Assembly (NCBI GenBank): GCA_030248215.1
Contig: JASANG010001872.1
Span: 124,001-188,000 of the forward strand
From: Enoplolaimus lenunculus
Lineage: Eukaryota; Nematoda; Enoplea; Enoplida; Thoracostomopsidae
Direction of reading: 5' to 3'
Length of the DNA: 64,000 nt
The position numbers and the translations under genes are program-made. Position 1 is the stretch's first letter, and each line of letters opens with the position of its first letter. The notes beneath the pieces were generated by a model. That model had not been told where the DNA came from. It did not search any database and saw nothing but the letters and a program-made list of their open reading frames with translations. Shown one piece after another: positions 51,001 through 62,330 of this stretch.

Positions 51001-53783
51001 GATAGAGCTCACAAATGCTTGAAAATGTTTCGTTTTGATTGCTGCAAACCTGTAATTCACTTGAGCTCACATTGATACTGATGATACAATGTCATTGATT
51101 TGTCCCATGGTGGTTTCAATATTCGTGCGGTTCAAACGAAATGCTTTTTTGTGTGCTTTGAAATTTCAGTGTTGTTATTAAAAATATTTATCAAATGTAT
51201 TAAAAAGTTCGCTGTGTACTCTATCCGTACCCTTAAACATTTCGCCTGTGAAGATCCGCAAATTGCAGCCTTGAACGGTCGACACATATAGTCGACGGAA
51301 TAGCGAGTTGGAGAGGCGGGCTGCGTGACGCAGTGGTATCAGAGTCTCTGTGACACGCAGAATGTCGCTACTTCGAAACCAGCCGTAACCCGTTTTTCCA
51401 GCTGCTTAGTTAAATCTTTGCAATAAAGTTAATAATCCATTCTATCCATCAAAGTGTAAAAGCGAATTTGCTGTTTGTTCAATATTTTTGACTTAGCTTT
51501 GTTTTTCAGTTTTTTGAGTAAAATCCAAAACAACAAACGACTGTTATTTTATTGCCAATTCGGCAAAATTACAGAACACAGATTACCGAACAATGAATAC
51601 CTATTAATGGTCAGCAAAGACCTTTGTTTATTTTAAAACATCCTGTCACATGGTCACCAGTAAAAACAACACAGCTTACATAGTCATCGTTGGACGCGGA
51701 TTTTGGACACGTCTTAATGCATTCACAATGCGGACGATTACTTTTGGTGATAATACATTCTTTGCCCCACGGACAGCGATGATCTTGGCAAGGATTTTGT
51801 CGTGCTTCTAAAATTTAAAGCAAATTAATAAATTGGTTCGTTATCAATTTCACACCGGTGCCGCAAAAAAATTGCAGCAGCCAGTCAAAATTTGCAACAT
51901 TATCCGTGCAGGCGTATACGAAACAAGCCTTGAAGCAAAAACTTGGATAAAAAATACAACCCAACGCACTGTGTTTAACAATTATAATATAACACTCGTT
52001 TCAAGTACAATATATTGAAATTGCAAGATGGGTAAGACCTTCTGGGCTTGAACGTAAAGATCTGAATATAATTGGGGGGGGGGGGTGATAAGCCCTTTAT
52101 TTTCAGGTCCTTGAATCGAAATGCTAGCATTAAATTATAAATTACGTGATACTACGAACAGCCAATCTATACTATCAAAGCTGTAATGCCCCACATGCGC
52201 AATATGGGTAAACGTTCAAACACCTACAATATTGCAGAAATTGTAACGAACACAGTTTGCACTAGTCTATACAAGGAATACCTGCATGTTGTATATATTT
52301 TCTTGGGTATGTTTGTCAAATCAAATTGGCTAATGTCTAGAAGAAGTGTCATGTAGGAAACGAATGCTTTAACACAATCTGAGTTAGTATCCCTTTCGAT
52401 AAATAAATGGCATAAACGCGTATAAACCCAAGAATGGATTAAACATCTTGTGCAGTACAAAACTACGTTATACAGTATTAAAAATGCGGAAACTAACCAG
52501 GACTATCGTTATCATCTGGCAGTGCATTATCTGGCACCTGATCTTCTTCTTCCTCAAGAACGCGCACAAGTTCGTCGGCTTTCTTTAACAAACCGTCAAG
52601 CTTGTCGAATTTAGCATGGTTAGTCTAAAATTGAAAACCGCGTTGGTTTCTAAATACTAAAATTTGCAAGACATTGGCTGGGTTACTGAAATCTTACTTA
52701 AGTTATACTTAAGTAATAGCTTAAGTCTCCGACTTATTTAATTACTCAGCTTTTTTTGAACGAAAGCAAACAAACAAACAAACGCGTTTGTGAGATATTG
52801 TCATAACAAGGAAGTAATTGTTTTGCTTAAAATGATACTTAAGTATTTACATTGGTTATACTTAAGTAATTACTTCTGTCGCCAATTTAAAAGTACTTAA
52901 CTTTTAAGCAGAACAAATAAATTACGAATGTGAGCCATTGTCATAACAATAAAATAATATGCTTGACGGCACCTTAAGTCTACACATTCAATTAGACCAA
53001 GGTTAATATGCCTGAACTGTTAATCCGCAATATACCAAATTTAGTTAGCGACTTAAGTATTTACTTAACTTAAGTACTCTTTTAAAAACGACAGAATGGT
53101 TAAGTAATTACTTATCACGTACCTAAGTACTACGTTGTACTTAAGTAGGGTTTCAGAAACCCAGCCAATGTTGCTTTATATATATGAAAAACAAGCTTCT
53201 TTACACGTCACTACATAAGTCTTTGCGTTAATACTAAAACTATAGAGTTTCACGAAAAATGAAATGTACCTACTCTTTTTTATAACCTGTGATGCATAGA
53301 CGCAATCAGTGCGCAGGAATTGGGACGAAAACTAAAAATGAACTAAAAACTTGTATAATTTGTCAAACCATTAGTGATTGCTACGATTTTCCTAAGATTA
53401 ATCTATTAAAATGATTGCCGTCGACTGGTGTCTTTGTACTCGGTCTATCTTTCAGAATTTGACTGACAATCATATGCTGCAAGAAATTTGACTCGGATAA
53501 TATGTCATACAACTGTAACCAGTAAAATTGGATTAAATGTGTTGGAAATCGTTAATAAATATGTTGCGGGCATTTCTGACTTCTTTTATTCATGACCGCT
53601 GGAATTCTTAAACAAACATAAAAAACAAAAATTATTTGTCAAATTTCGCACAAATCAAGGAATCGCTCGGAAACTAATCGATAAAGCCAAAATTTTGGTT
53701 ATTGCTGGTACCTTTGATCCAACTTTGGCTTGACAAACGGCAATCAGACTTAAAATAACTAGTAATAAATATTTTTGTTGCAT
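48034..53783 (-). CDS. SPARC: SPARC (osteonectin), complete
   Basis: Eight minus-strand exons: 53783-53712, 52624-52498, 51807-51680, 51049-50911, 50472-50405, 49650-49505, 48994-48846 and 48056-48034. All are GT-AG and together give 283 residues. Exon 1 is a signal peptide (MQQKYLLLVILSLIAVCQA). Exon 2 is the acidic low-affinity calcium region (VLEEEEDQVPDN). Exons 3-4 form the follistatin-like domain (NPCQDHRC, PHCEC, VCSNQNETFSSIC, HLEYIGKC). Exons 5-8 form the extracellular calcium domain: DPCTDELLAQFPERMSDWL, then a degenerate EF-hand (FCDLDKKPHD), then a canonical one (DKDNNEQITLREW), ending EGEIIEKC. SPARC is a secreted collagen-binding matricellular protein of basement membranes, and all its parts are present in the usual order and length. 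The follistatin part has two extra cysteines in a CLCRRDKTRC segment. Confidence 0.95.
49249..49406. mobile_element. MITE, family G, in SPARC intron 6
   Basis: CCCGTAGCTAGCTTACTTTG at the left and TTGGCCACCGGCCCGGGC at the right. The interior matches 13019-13158. Confidence 0.75.
49732..50022. mobile_element. hAT-type MITE, family H, in SPARC intron 5
   Basis: CATGGCGGATCCATGGGG and TCCTGGATCCGCCACTG are inverted ends. It is internally shorter than the other two copies. Confidence 0.8.
50709..50830. repeat. Partial family G in SPARC intron 4
   Basis: AGCTCATAGCCAGCTCCCC, then ACAAGGGTTTTAGATAACC and CAAGCAAAGTTGAAAG. It stops after GGTGCTGAAATTGTTTCAGG and lacks the right end. Confidence 0.6.
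51314..51397 (+). repeat. tRNA-derived SINE-like sequence in SPARC intron 3
   Basis: GGCTGCGTGACGCAGTGG contains a good Pol III A box (TGACGCAGTGG, 51326-51336). ACTTCGAAACC (51370-51380) is a weakened B box at the expected distance. TTTTT at 51393 would end transcription. The acceptor stem does not pair well, so it is a decayed tRNA or SINE head rather than a working tRNA. Confidence 0.45.
52672..53170. mobile_element. Inverted-repeat element rich in CTTAAG, SPARC intron 1
   Basis: CATTGGCTGGGTTACTGAAA at the left and TTTCAGAAACCCAGCCAATG at the right are inverted repeats. The interior holds over a dozen TACTTAAGT/AGTAATTACTT words, forming a loose array of small palindromes. It occupies most of intron 1. 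Confidence 0.85.
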
Positions 53784-53818
53784 TTTGCTTATTTGTTTAA
53801 GCTAAAATTCAAACATCA

Positions 53819-53825
53819 TTTTATA
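53819..53825 (-). promoter_or_regulatory. Possible TATA box of SPARC
   Basis: TATAAAA on the minus strand, 36-42 bp upstream of the SPARC start codon. It would place transcription start close to 53793 with a 5' UTR of about 10 bases, unless a spliced leader is added at TTGAATTTTAG. Confidence 0.35.
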
Positions 53826-55159
53826 CATCACTGCACTTTCTCAAAAGTGCAAACTTGTTACCAATGTATATATTAATGCTGGAATGCCCTAAATACGTAT
53901 TTTGGGCAGCGTTCCAGCAGATTTGTATATCCATATGTAAATTTTCTTCTATGCTTCTAAATAAAAAATTCTGAATTTAAAAGATTGTTTACTTTTTCTT
54001 TGTGTTGTATTCTATAAGACGAAGCCAAACCTGGTTACTTTATGTGTATATTTTAATATGTATGTAATTTGTATATTGTCTTAAGCAGGCATCAATTTGG
54101 AATGCATATTTTCGTCTGCACATGGTGGATCACGGTTTCCATCATTTCTACCGGACCTACACAGGCTAAAAATTTATAGTGGCAAAACACAGTAAGAGAG
54201 TTGCACATTGTGCAAATACGGATTATTAAAATTTATTAAAGGTGTCTATGGCGCGATGATGACTGAGGCTGGTATTTAGGCTGTTCCGCGTATCTAGTTA
54301 TAACCTACATTTGCAGAGCAATCTTAGCATTCGAAGCCAGACAGCTACGGATGGCAAAAGTGTGGTCACTTGGTTACTGGTTAATATTAAATAAGAACCC
54401 AATGCATCATTAACAATAATTCGCTCTGTATACAACTTAAAATCATCTTGTATATATTTTATGTTACCAGAAATAACGATAAACTACACAGTCAGTCAGC
54501 TTATAGATCGTTTTAAATCGCTACCTACTGGCATCAATATGTACAATTTAAATTTTCAAAAATTTTCAAGTGTTTATTTGTTTTAAAATTGAGCGAAAGA
54601 TATTGTCAAGATATTGAAATAGACAACAGCGGTTAATATTTGAAACGAAACGCCTTTAACGGAACGCAGTCAGTGTGTCTGGCTTTAGCTGCGGTAACAA
54701 AATCGGACAAATTTCAACTTTTGACAATTTAATGCAGATAAAATTTTACGCGACAATCCAGAAAAGTAGTCCAAGCCCAAAATTGACGCAATCGCTGACA
54801 GCTGAATCCTTCTTAAGTCTCGTGTTATTCAAACGAAGCATAAACCGGATGCTTATCTCTCACTCGACCACGGTTAAACTGTCACTAGATTTCAAATGAT
54901 GGTAGTTGACTGAGCAATATATTTATAATATATGACCAACACTAAACGTTAAAACATCTGAGCAGATGTGCAAAATTTTTCAAATATATACAAATACAAA
55001 AGGTATTTCTGTCAAAATACATCATGGAAGCATAAATATAGACACGCTTGACCATAATTAGTACAATCCTAAATTTCATAAGTCTAAGCTATAACTTTAG
55101 AACAACATTTTTGATGTAAAGTTAATAGTTTCTCGTTCTCTATGTTCGTCAGGGTGTCA
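53826..55159. other. No gene seen
   Basis: Contains an inverted copy (53870-53960) of a repeat also present at 29510-29600 (CAGATTTGTATATCCATATG). An 74-codon ORF at 54675 has no splice or domain support. Confidence 0.35.
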
Positions 55160-55345
55160 AAACAATTCGTATCCTGACAACCCCTTACCCGACAACTTGT
55201 TATCTGAAATTTCATCGAATCGATAAAATCGTCACACATCATTATGTTTTGGCTTAGGATTACGTTTAGGATTATGATTAGATTTAGTCATTGGCTTTAA
55301 GGCACTGTTGGATGACAAGTTGTCGGTCGACGAATTGTCGTAGAA
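55160..55345. mobile_element. MITE, family C
   Basis: CCCGACAACTTGTTATCTGA at the left and GACAAGTTGTCGGTCGACGA at the right are paired. The core is TTTGGCTTAGGATTACG and similar TTAGGC-like words. Confidence 0.65.
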
Positions 55346-55958
55346 AAATTAAATCCTGACAATACCAGCGCGAAAAATATGTACAACATTAATCATTTCA
55401 TTGATAATGTTTTAGGTGGGATTATTCTAGCTAGCTCAATATTTCAGGTTTTTGATGTCAAAAGCCACAAATTTAAATTTACTTAACAATTTTACTTCAT
55501 CAACCGTATCGTTTGGAGGGGGCTCAAAAACTCGCTGGAACAACTTGTGCGCGAATATAATATTAAAAACAAAACAACCAAATAAACTGTTTTCTTGATT
55601 GAAATATGATATTTCGATGTTACTTCCCACTGCGTTTAAATTTAAATAAATATGTAAACATTTTACAATTGACGTTGCTTAAACCAGTGTTATTGCAAAT
55701 TCGGCCAGAAATACACTGTTCAGGGTCATTTAACCAGCTTAAATTAAAATCCCGTGTTAGAGACAATAATGCAACTTTATGAACGGAAAAAATCTTTGTT
55801 CACATCACTGGTAAGTTAGGTTCAAATAAGATCTACTGGAATAGCGAAGACATTTAGGACCATATTAACAGCCTAAATTGCAGTACAAAACGATCCTGGC
55901 CTTTTTTCGCTACTGCTAAGTACTCACTAAATTAGGTTGACTGCACATATTAACATAC
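55346..55958. other. No gene seen
   Basis: AT-rich, no supported exon. A 64-codon minus-strand ORF at 55436 lacks context. Confidence 0.3.
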
Positions 55959-56200
55959 CGCCACGCATGTTGCGATACAATTTCAAGCCAACACCCCATT
56001 CGTGAGCAACACATAAGTCCATGCGTGTAGCCCGTAGCATCTATCATCAGTTGGTGACAGGTCTTGTAACTTTCCAGATGGTGAATCACTGGCAAATCCA
56101 AAGGGGAGCGTATGCCCATTGTTAGAAATTTTTTGATACAAAATAGTGAGGCTCTATCATAGAATTTTTCCCCCACGCCAGTGAAACACACCATACCGAA
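55959..56200 (-). CDS. Low-confidence candidate exon
   Basis: Minus-strand open stretch with an acceptor (GTTTCACACTTCAG) on one side and a donor (CGTGGCG then GTATGT) on the other. It encodes about 80 residues including FGMVCFTGVGEKFYDRASLF and YTHGLMCCSRMGCWLEIV. The composition is protein-like, but I recognise no family and could not find partner exons with matching phase. Short open stretches at 56305-56410 and 56662-56812 read well on both strands and do not settle the matter. Confidence 0.2.
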
Positions 56201-57095
56201 CTGAAGTGTGAAACACTAATTCGAACAAATCAAATAATTCTTTATTAACAAAGCGGCGTCCCAAATTTCGCAATTTCGCTCTCTCACTCTCCAGCCACTT
56301 GATAATCCTTTTGGAGCTTAAAACGGATAAGATTCGCTTTCAAAATTTGCAAGATATCACTAAAATACCAGGAGAACAAATTGAAATGCAAAACGATGCA
56401 ACAGGCGAGTAAAAGCTAAAATGCTAAAAATGTTTAGTGTTGCAATGTCGATACATCAGCTTTAAACGATGTAAAAGTTTTTATAGTAGAGAGGGGGGCG
56501 GCTCTTGAACGCCACCGTCTTGCATTGACAGCATAAATACAACAACAAATGCGTGTTGGAACTGCTTGTAAAAACAAAACCGATATCGCACAAAAATTGC
56601 GCACATTTTACATACACTGTGAAGACGTTTTGAAACGGTGTGTTGCTTTTTGCGATTTCAGCCTTTGGTGGTGGTTTTTCAGCTACTGCTCACCCAACTG
56701 CAGAGAAGCGTCGAAATCTTCGAAAAGAACCCGAACGACGATACGACTATAAAGCGGATAATTTTGGGTTTAATTTGGCTGGAAAAAGCCATTTGGAAGC
56801 GGCAATAAGATGAATGAAAAAACTGATTTTTATTTGTGATCACCGTTGCCGGTCGTTTGATTGGCTGTTGACCACTTTTCCGCACAATTACATTTTGGGT
56901 TCTTTAACCTAATAGAATTAGGATTAGGAAAAGGCTTACATATGTCTCAGCATCATTCTTTATAAGCATATGAATAATCAGAACCTTAACCTAAGTTGTG
57001 TAAGGCCGGCGTTAAAATAGTCGGGGCCTCCTAAAAACAGGTCTGACGGGGCCCTCAATGAAATGTTTTACAACTATAATGCCGTATTAAAGTTG
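56201..57095. other. Ambiguous stretch, several short open frames
   Basis: On the plus strand 56664-56812 reads GGGFSATAHPTAEKRRNLRK and ends in KADNFGFNLAGKSHLEAAIR before TGA, after an acceptor GCGATTTCAG. It may be a real terminal exon, but no upstream exon with the right phase was found. On the minus strand an acceptor followed by DILQILKANLIRF ends at 56297 with an AATAAA soon after. I cannot choose between them. Confidence 0.25.
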
Positions 57096-57334
57096 TATAT
57101 GTCGTAGGTTAGTCTGCTATTCAGGCCAGTTACCGATTGGCCTAGGCCAATCTGGAATTTTCCATAATAGCAGTTTCGCCTAGGCTAAACTGCTATTAAA
57201 CATATAGACCAATCAGGTTTGATTATTTGACACACGCAACACCGTTAACCAATCAGCGTTCGTTTTACGCCACTGTTGTTTTGCTACATTCGCTATTTGG
57301 CCTGAATAGCAGATTTGCCTACGAAATATACAAC
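57096..57334. mobile_element. MITE, family A
   Basis: GTATATGTCGTAGGTTAGTC at the left and AGATTTGCCTACGAAATATAC at the right. The interior ACCAATCAGCGTTCG and GCCACTGTTGTTTTGC are shared with 45080 and 63281. Confidence 0.8.
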
Positions 57335-58362
57335 TAAGCATTGAACAGCGGCGCAACCAGAACTCGATTTCGGGAGGGTATAATCTCATAAACAATTTTT
57401 TGACTTTTGGGATCCAAAACATTGATAAGCTACTTTTTCTTGTCTCAATAATCTGAGGAAAGAAATACATCCTCTCTATCTCATTTTGCGCATACGCACA
57501 TACACACAAAGACATACAAATCGCAGGATACGAACTTCTTTACAACCACATTATATATTGAAATGCTAATAAAAAGCGTTACAAATTACGCCCATTAGGC
57601 ATCAGAAACGCCTGGCAAAAGGTTTTAAAATATTTTTATTGTTTTAACGAAACGAACCAGTCAAATTTTTTTGAATACCTCATATAAATTCACCAAACCG
57701 TTTTAAAATACACTGCCCATTATTAAAATCAACTTCATCTGCGGCTGTACCTAAGGCATACGCCGCTATACGGGATGTGTGGGTTATTTTAACTCATAAT
57801 TTTCTTTTTATGTTGTGCCGCTGCTTTTAGAGGGCAAGACCCTTTGCTTGTAAAATGCAATATTGCCGAGGTTGTTGCAACTATGGTACTGTTAAATAAT
57901 ACATATGCAAATGATTGATGTATTCAATATGATAGCAGAGAAATGTAAAGTCAAAGAAACGACCCGATATCAGTCCTGTAGCCATTTAATCATGTTTGGG
58001 TGCCCAAAATGAAAGAGGCTTTACAACACTATACAATTGGGGCTGAAAATTTTCGAACAAAGTCTAAAAATTTTCTGAAGGGAATGATCTGGTCCATTAG
58101 CTTTTGCGGTTCCCATCCAAAGTAACTTTAAAACTCCAAATTGTAGGAGTTTTGATTTGGTAAACTGCAAGTTTGTGATGTGGCGTAAAGTTGACCAGAA
58201 ATTGTTGCAGTCTCGATTAAAATTTCATTTCAAGCCAGTTATTGTGGTCGTTGCATATTTGTAGAGTTTGAAACGTTACGAAATTGTATTTCAAAATTCA
58301 TACTGTTGACTTGTGTACGGTTAACCACGTTGAATCCCATCGGGTTTTTGTAACATTATACC
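57335..58362. other. No gene seen
   Basis: AT-rich. A 100-codon minus-strand ORF at 57213 overlaps the family A element and is not credible. Confidence 0.3.
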
Positions 58363-58371
58363 GTGGGAAAC

Positions 58372-58569
58372 ATGGACCCGGTCAAGCTTTGTAGTTTTCT
58401 TCCTTTAGACGGATTCACTTCGCATAGTCAACCCACATCGCTAAGTCAACATGTTATAAATTTATCTTTAATAAGTAAATCACAAATGACAGTGAAATGT
58501 CACGAAGGGCTCGAGGAAGATACTGCAAGAGAATTTTTTATCTCCGAACAGTTCAAAAAGAGCAAATAG
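58372..58569 (+). CDS. Small ORF, doubtful
   Basis: 66 codons from ATG at 58372: MDPVKLCSFLPLDGFTSH and onwards, ending EFFISEQFKKSK then TAG. The composition is plausible, and a second ATG 9 bases upstream is in frame. No domain, signal or splice site supports it. It lies in a gene-poor region. Confidence 0.15.
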   Translation: MDPVKLCSFLPLDGFTSHSQPTSLSQHVINLSLISKSQMTVKCHEGLEEDTAREFFISEQFKKSK

Positions 58570-58773
58570 TTGATATTTTTAGGTTGGGTGCCTAAATCAT
58601 ATGTCGTCAAGCCTAAATAGCTATTTCTGGACTGAGTTAAAGTTATTTGTAATACATTCAGTGATGATAATACGGTCTATGCATATTTGTTAATGCGCCG
58701 TTCGCAATATAAAATTTGGGCTGGTCGCTCAATGTGTCATAGCCCAATGTTATGCATTTGGTTGTTGACCGTT

Positions 58774-58925
58774 CCTCAACGAAAATTTTCCGTTGAGTTC
58801 ACCTCAACGCGTGTCACAAACCGGTTTGTACCGCGCGTTGAGGTAGGGCGAATAATTTTGTACGACCTCTGCCACGATTTGACCCTACGTGAACGGAAAA
58901 TTTCCGTTGAACTATCTCAACGTGT
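58774..58925. repeat. Palindrome-rich repeat (CTCAACGGAAAATTTTCCGTT)
   Basis: The words AACGAAAATTTTCCGTTGAG (near 58779) and GAACGGAAAATTTCCGTTGA (near 58891) are each self-complementary. CTCAACGCG/CGCGTTGAGG lie between them. This structure explains the open frame running through it. Confidence 0.65.
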
Positions 58926-59572
58926 CCGAACAACGGGAAATAATAGTTTCGCTGACCAGAATGGGAAATACGGCTAATGTACACAACACGGTCTCGAACG
59001 CTAAGATAGAATCTTAGCCTAAGCAGTTAATTTTTATTATGGCTTAGCCTAAGCCTATATATGCGGTTGGCCTAAACTCCAAGAATTCGTTCGACGACCT
59101 GCGGTATACGTGAATAAACCAGTTGGCGATTTTCTACTTCCCTCACTGTCCAGCTGTTTCTAATAATGATCTATAAATGATGTAGGGTTAGACATAATAC
59201 ACGCAACGCAATACAATTCTACTAAATAAACTAAAATATATAACGAAATCAGTGTAAGCTAAAGACTCGAAATTGTATATAAATTCAACGCTATTGCGGT
59301 TTTAGTTTTATTAACGCACGATTGTGCTGAGTGTATATGTGTAGTAAAATTACAAAGCAAATATTTAATTCTGTCTATCCAATCGCTGAAAATAGGGCTA
59401 CAGGACTAATAGAACTCGGTTAAATTTCGGCAAATAAACTAGCGTAAATGTCTGAAAATAATTGATAAATGCCGAGAGCTAACAAACTGACATGTTTTCT
59501 CAATTTGAAGCTGCAAACTTTGACCGGATACTGCCATTGGCCCATGCTACCTTTAAGGCCGTCTTAATTTCT
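58926..59572. other. No gene seen
   Basis: Short TTAGGC-like run near 59015-59070 (CTTAGCCTAAGC). Otherwise AT-rich unique-looking sequence. Confidence 0.3.
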
Positions 59573-59722
59573 GGTGGGTCTGTAAAAGTGTAGGCTTACA
59601 TTCTAGACTAGATTTTTTGCTCAGGCTTAGGCTTAGGCTGAGGCTTAGGAATACGCTTTTGTACCGCTTAGGCTTAGGCTTATAAATACGCTTAATCTAC
59701 TGTTACGGCCCTAAAAGTGACA
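59573..59722. mobile_element. Family E element with TTAGGC-like core
   Basis: GGTCTGTAAAAGTGTAGGC at the left, GATTTTTTGCTCAGGCTTAG, a GGCTTAGGCTTAGG core, and TACTGTTACGGCCCTAAAAG at the right. Compare CAGGGCCGTAACAG at 46436. Confidence 0.55.
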
Positions 59723-60689
59723 TGGCCGTGCGCCCTGCCATTGATGAAATAACAGACACAAATCGCAGTAATAAAGTTTAAGAAACAATTGCTTTGCCAG
59801 ATGCAAAATTAAAAGCCTCGCAGTCACACGCTTTTTACTTATAACAGCAGCCTAATTGTGTAAACCTGAACAAGTTGTACCAGACGTCAAAAACATATAA
59901 ACGCCGAAACTCTGATTTGTAACCAAAAATCAAAAGTCCCCTGCCCAAAAACTACAATTTTAAACCAACAAAACCAGCGTTAATGACAAGTGTTTTCAAT
60001 TTTTTTTTCAATTACAGCAGCTATAAAATGCCACTTGAATCAGACGTTAATTACGTGCAAAAAAATGTAATTTTGCAGTCAAAAACCCATCATAATGAGG
60101 TTAAATTGGTGAACACCTCACCGATTGATCAAATCGCACCTCATAATTAGGACGCCAAGAATGTCTACAGACGGATCTTTTTGAATTTCCGTTGCTATCT
60201 CAGTCTGGATATGTCATGAACACCAATGGCCGATGTTAACAATAATGGCCCGTCCAGGAACTAAGCCCACGACTAAGCCTAATCCTAAAACTATACGTAA
60301 GCCGAAACTTCAACCTATTAGCTGAAGCCTAGTTCGCGCAGTTTCTAAGTTCTCCAGTCTCTGTGTCTCATAGTGGTCAGATTCATGAAACAACACCGTT
60401 GTTCAAAAGCGCCCCCCGGATCGTTAAATGATCATTGGTCCTCACGAGCCACTGACTGCTGTAAATGCTGCGCCTTTGCCGACATTGTGGAATTGTAGCA
60501 TACTTGAAACTATGCTGTAACAAAAAATTAATACCTTCTAAAGTGCTTAGGACAAGATCCAGTCGACGTCAGCTTACCGATCAACAGCAACAGTTCTGAG
60601 TTGACCATGCATTTGCAATAGACTTTTTTATTTGCTATATCCTTGCTCAAAGTATACTGCATATGTTAGTCTAAATTGTCTGTCGGGCC
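59723..60689. other. No gene seen
   Basis: AT-rich, with a CCTAAGCC-like run near 60265-60310 bounded by ATGGCCCGTCCAGGAAC, probably another decayed family E copy. Confidence 0.35.
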
Positions 60690-60852
60690 GGTAAAGCTGA
60701 AGCGTGGACCGTTTTGCCGCGGGACTGCAATAAAGCAAACGTTAGGTTTAGACTGATTTTTGCTCAGTCTTATGCCTATGTATAGGCTTATCCCTACGCG
60801 TACGCTTAGGCTTAGGATTGGAATATGCTTATACTACCGTTACAGCCCTATT
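60690..60852. mobile_element. Family E element
   Basis: GGTAAAGCTGAAGCGTGG, GGGACTGCAATAAAGCAAAC, GGTTTAGACTGATTTTTGCT, TTAGGC-like words, ending CTACCGTTACAGCCCTA. Same order as 28067 and 62118. Confidence 0.6.
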
Positions 60853-62117
60853 CAGTACATTAGCCGCATAACAGTGACATCTTGTGACAATATTTGAATT
60901 TTAAGTTGGCATGAATTTTATATAAATACATGTCATACGTTTGACCTGGTAAACGTCTTGCTTGTCAGACGCGCCCCGAAAGATTGCAAGCAAATATTTT
61001 CACATTATGTCATAGCTTGCGTCAGCGCTACATTGAAGTAGTGCCATTACTCTGAAACTGCAACATCTGCAACCACCGGTGTCGTTGATTTCAACTTTTC
61101 ACTTCTTTCATCATTAAACTTGCATTTAGAAGTTAACGGCTCCAGCCACTTTTTAAACACCGACACGCGTTGGAATGTGTCTACATTCGATATTTGAACA
61201 ACTCTTATCGCAAAGTCAACAGCGGGACATGATAATACTACAGTTACATGTTGAAATGTATCACATTTTGTGTGTCCTTATCGAATGCTTCAATCTCAAA
61301 AGTTTCGTGTATTTCGAGTCCTCAAAACATTCACTTTTATTAAACGATACCCTGACAGCGACCTTGAGAGTTGTATGTCAGTTGGCAAAAGTAATTTCTT
61401 TTTATCAGCAGGTGGTGATCAATTATAGTTTAATAGAAAAGTATTTCACTTTCAATTAAATTTAACCGTTGGAGTAAAAGCTTATGAATAACAAGTTGTT
61501 ACAGTTGAAATTCGGCGGTTTTAGCGCATAGCATTACACTACGATTGTAGTATTGTTGTAATTCTCAGGCTACAAAGCAACAAAATGTTTATTTGATACG
61601 CCATACATAGCTGCTATTTTTATGTGATATCATCGGCTGGGTGTAGTAGGCTAAGCTGCCATTGAACTGCATATCAAAACATATTTAAACTGATCGTGAT
61701 TGATCAGGCACGCTGCCGCCAATTTTCAATCTAAGCGGTTCAAGGTACTTTTTGGGAAAAACCATAAAATATATATCAGCAAATGCGGAAAAATCACTTG
61801 GAAATTCGTAGTTATGCGATTTTTCTATGCTTAGATAGAAATGTTTATTACAAATATACTGTCAAGTTTGAATTGTAGTTGAATTTAGACATTAGTGTGT
61901 TGCATGCAGCGGCATGCGTTGATTTTACGGGTTTTTGGTTTTATAGTGGACGTGGACTAGCGTCTTTCTAAAGAGAATCCTAATGATAACAATTCAGAGG
62001 TCAGAATGTAGCCATTTACCAACGGCACCCTGTTACCATGGAAACTTGGTAAGTCTTAGTTGAGTGAGATTAAAAGGTAAATTGTCAATTTTCAGGTTTA
62101 CGGCCCCATGTAACGAT
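60853..62117. other. No gene seen
   Basis: A 94-codon ORF at 61175 (MCLHSIFEQLLSQSQQRDMI) is open but has no homology that I recognise and no splice context. I do not call it. Confidence 0.3.
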
Positions 62118-62330
62118 CAGGGGCGGTGCGTTTTTCTGTGGGACTAGTATAGAGCAAGCTTAAGCTTTAGACCAATTTTTCGCTTGGCTTAGGCTTAGGC
62201 TTAGGTTTAGGCTTAGGAATAAACTCATTCTTACGCTTGGGCTTAGGCTTAGGCTTAGGCTCAAGCTCAAAAAAATGCTTATAATAATGTTTTGCCCGTG
62301 TTCTTTCCATTAGCCACATCGTGCGATAAT
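62118..62330. mobile_element. Family E element, clearest TTAGGC-like core
   Basis: CAGGGGCGGTGCGTTTTTCT, then GGGACTAGTATAGAGCAAGC, then two runs of GGCTTAGGCTTAGGCTTAG (62183-62215 and 62245-62270), ending near GTTTTGCCCGTG. The core is nearer to perfect here than in any other copy. Confidence 0.65.

Noticed and set aside
51314-51384. Functional tRNA gene
   Set aside because: Acceptor stem does not pair, B box is degraded, and no clear anticodon arm can be drawn.
51660-51679. Longer version of SPARC exon 3 reading through to a cysteine-rich tail
   Set aside because: The donor GTAAGC directly after DDY gives the correct phase and joins to the conserved VCSNQNETF exon. The longer reading loses the follistatin alignment.
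58687-58977. 96-codon plus-strand ORF
   Set aside because: Reads through a palindromic repeat (CGGAAAATTTTCCG words), so the open frame is structural.
61175-61459. 94-codon plus-strand ORF
   Set aside because: Open frame only; no domain, splice site or flanking gene context.
62175-62290. Telomere repeat
   Set aside because: Degenerate, short, internal to a dispersed element with its own ends, and one of many such runs in the window.
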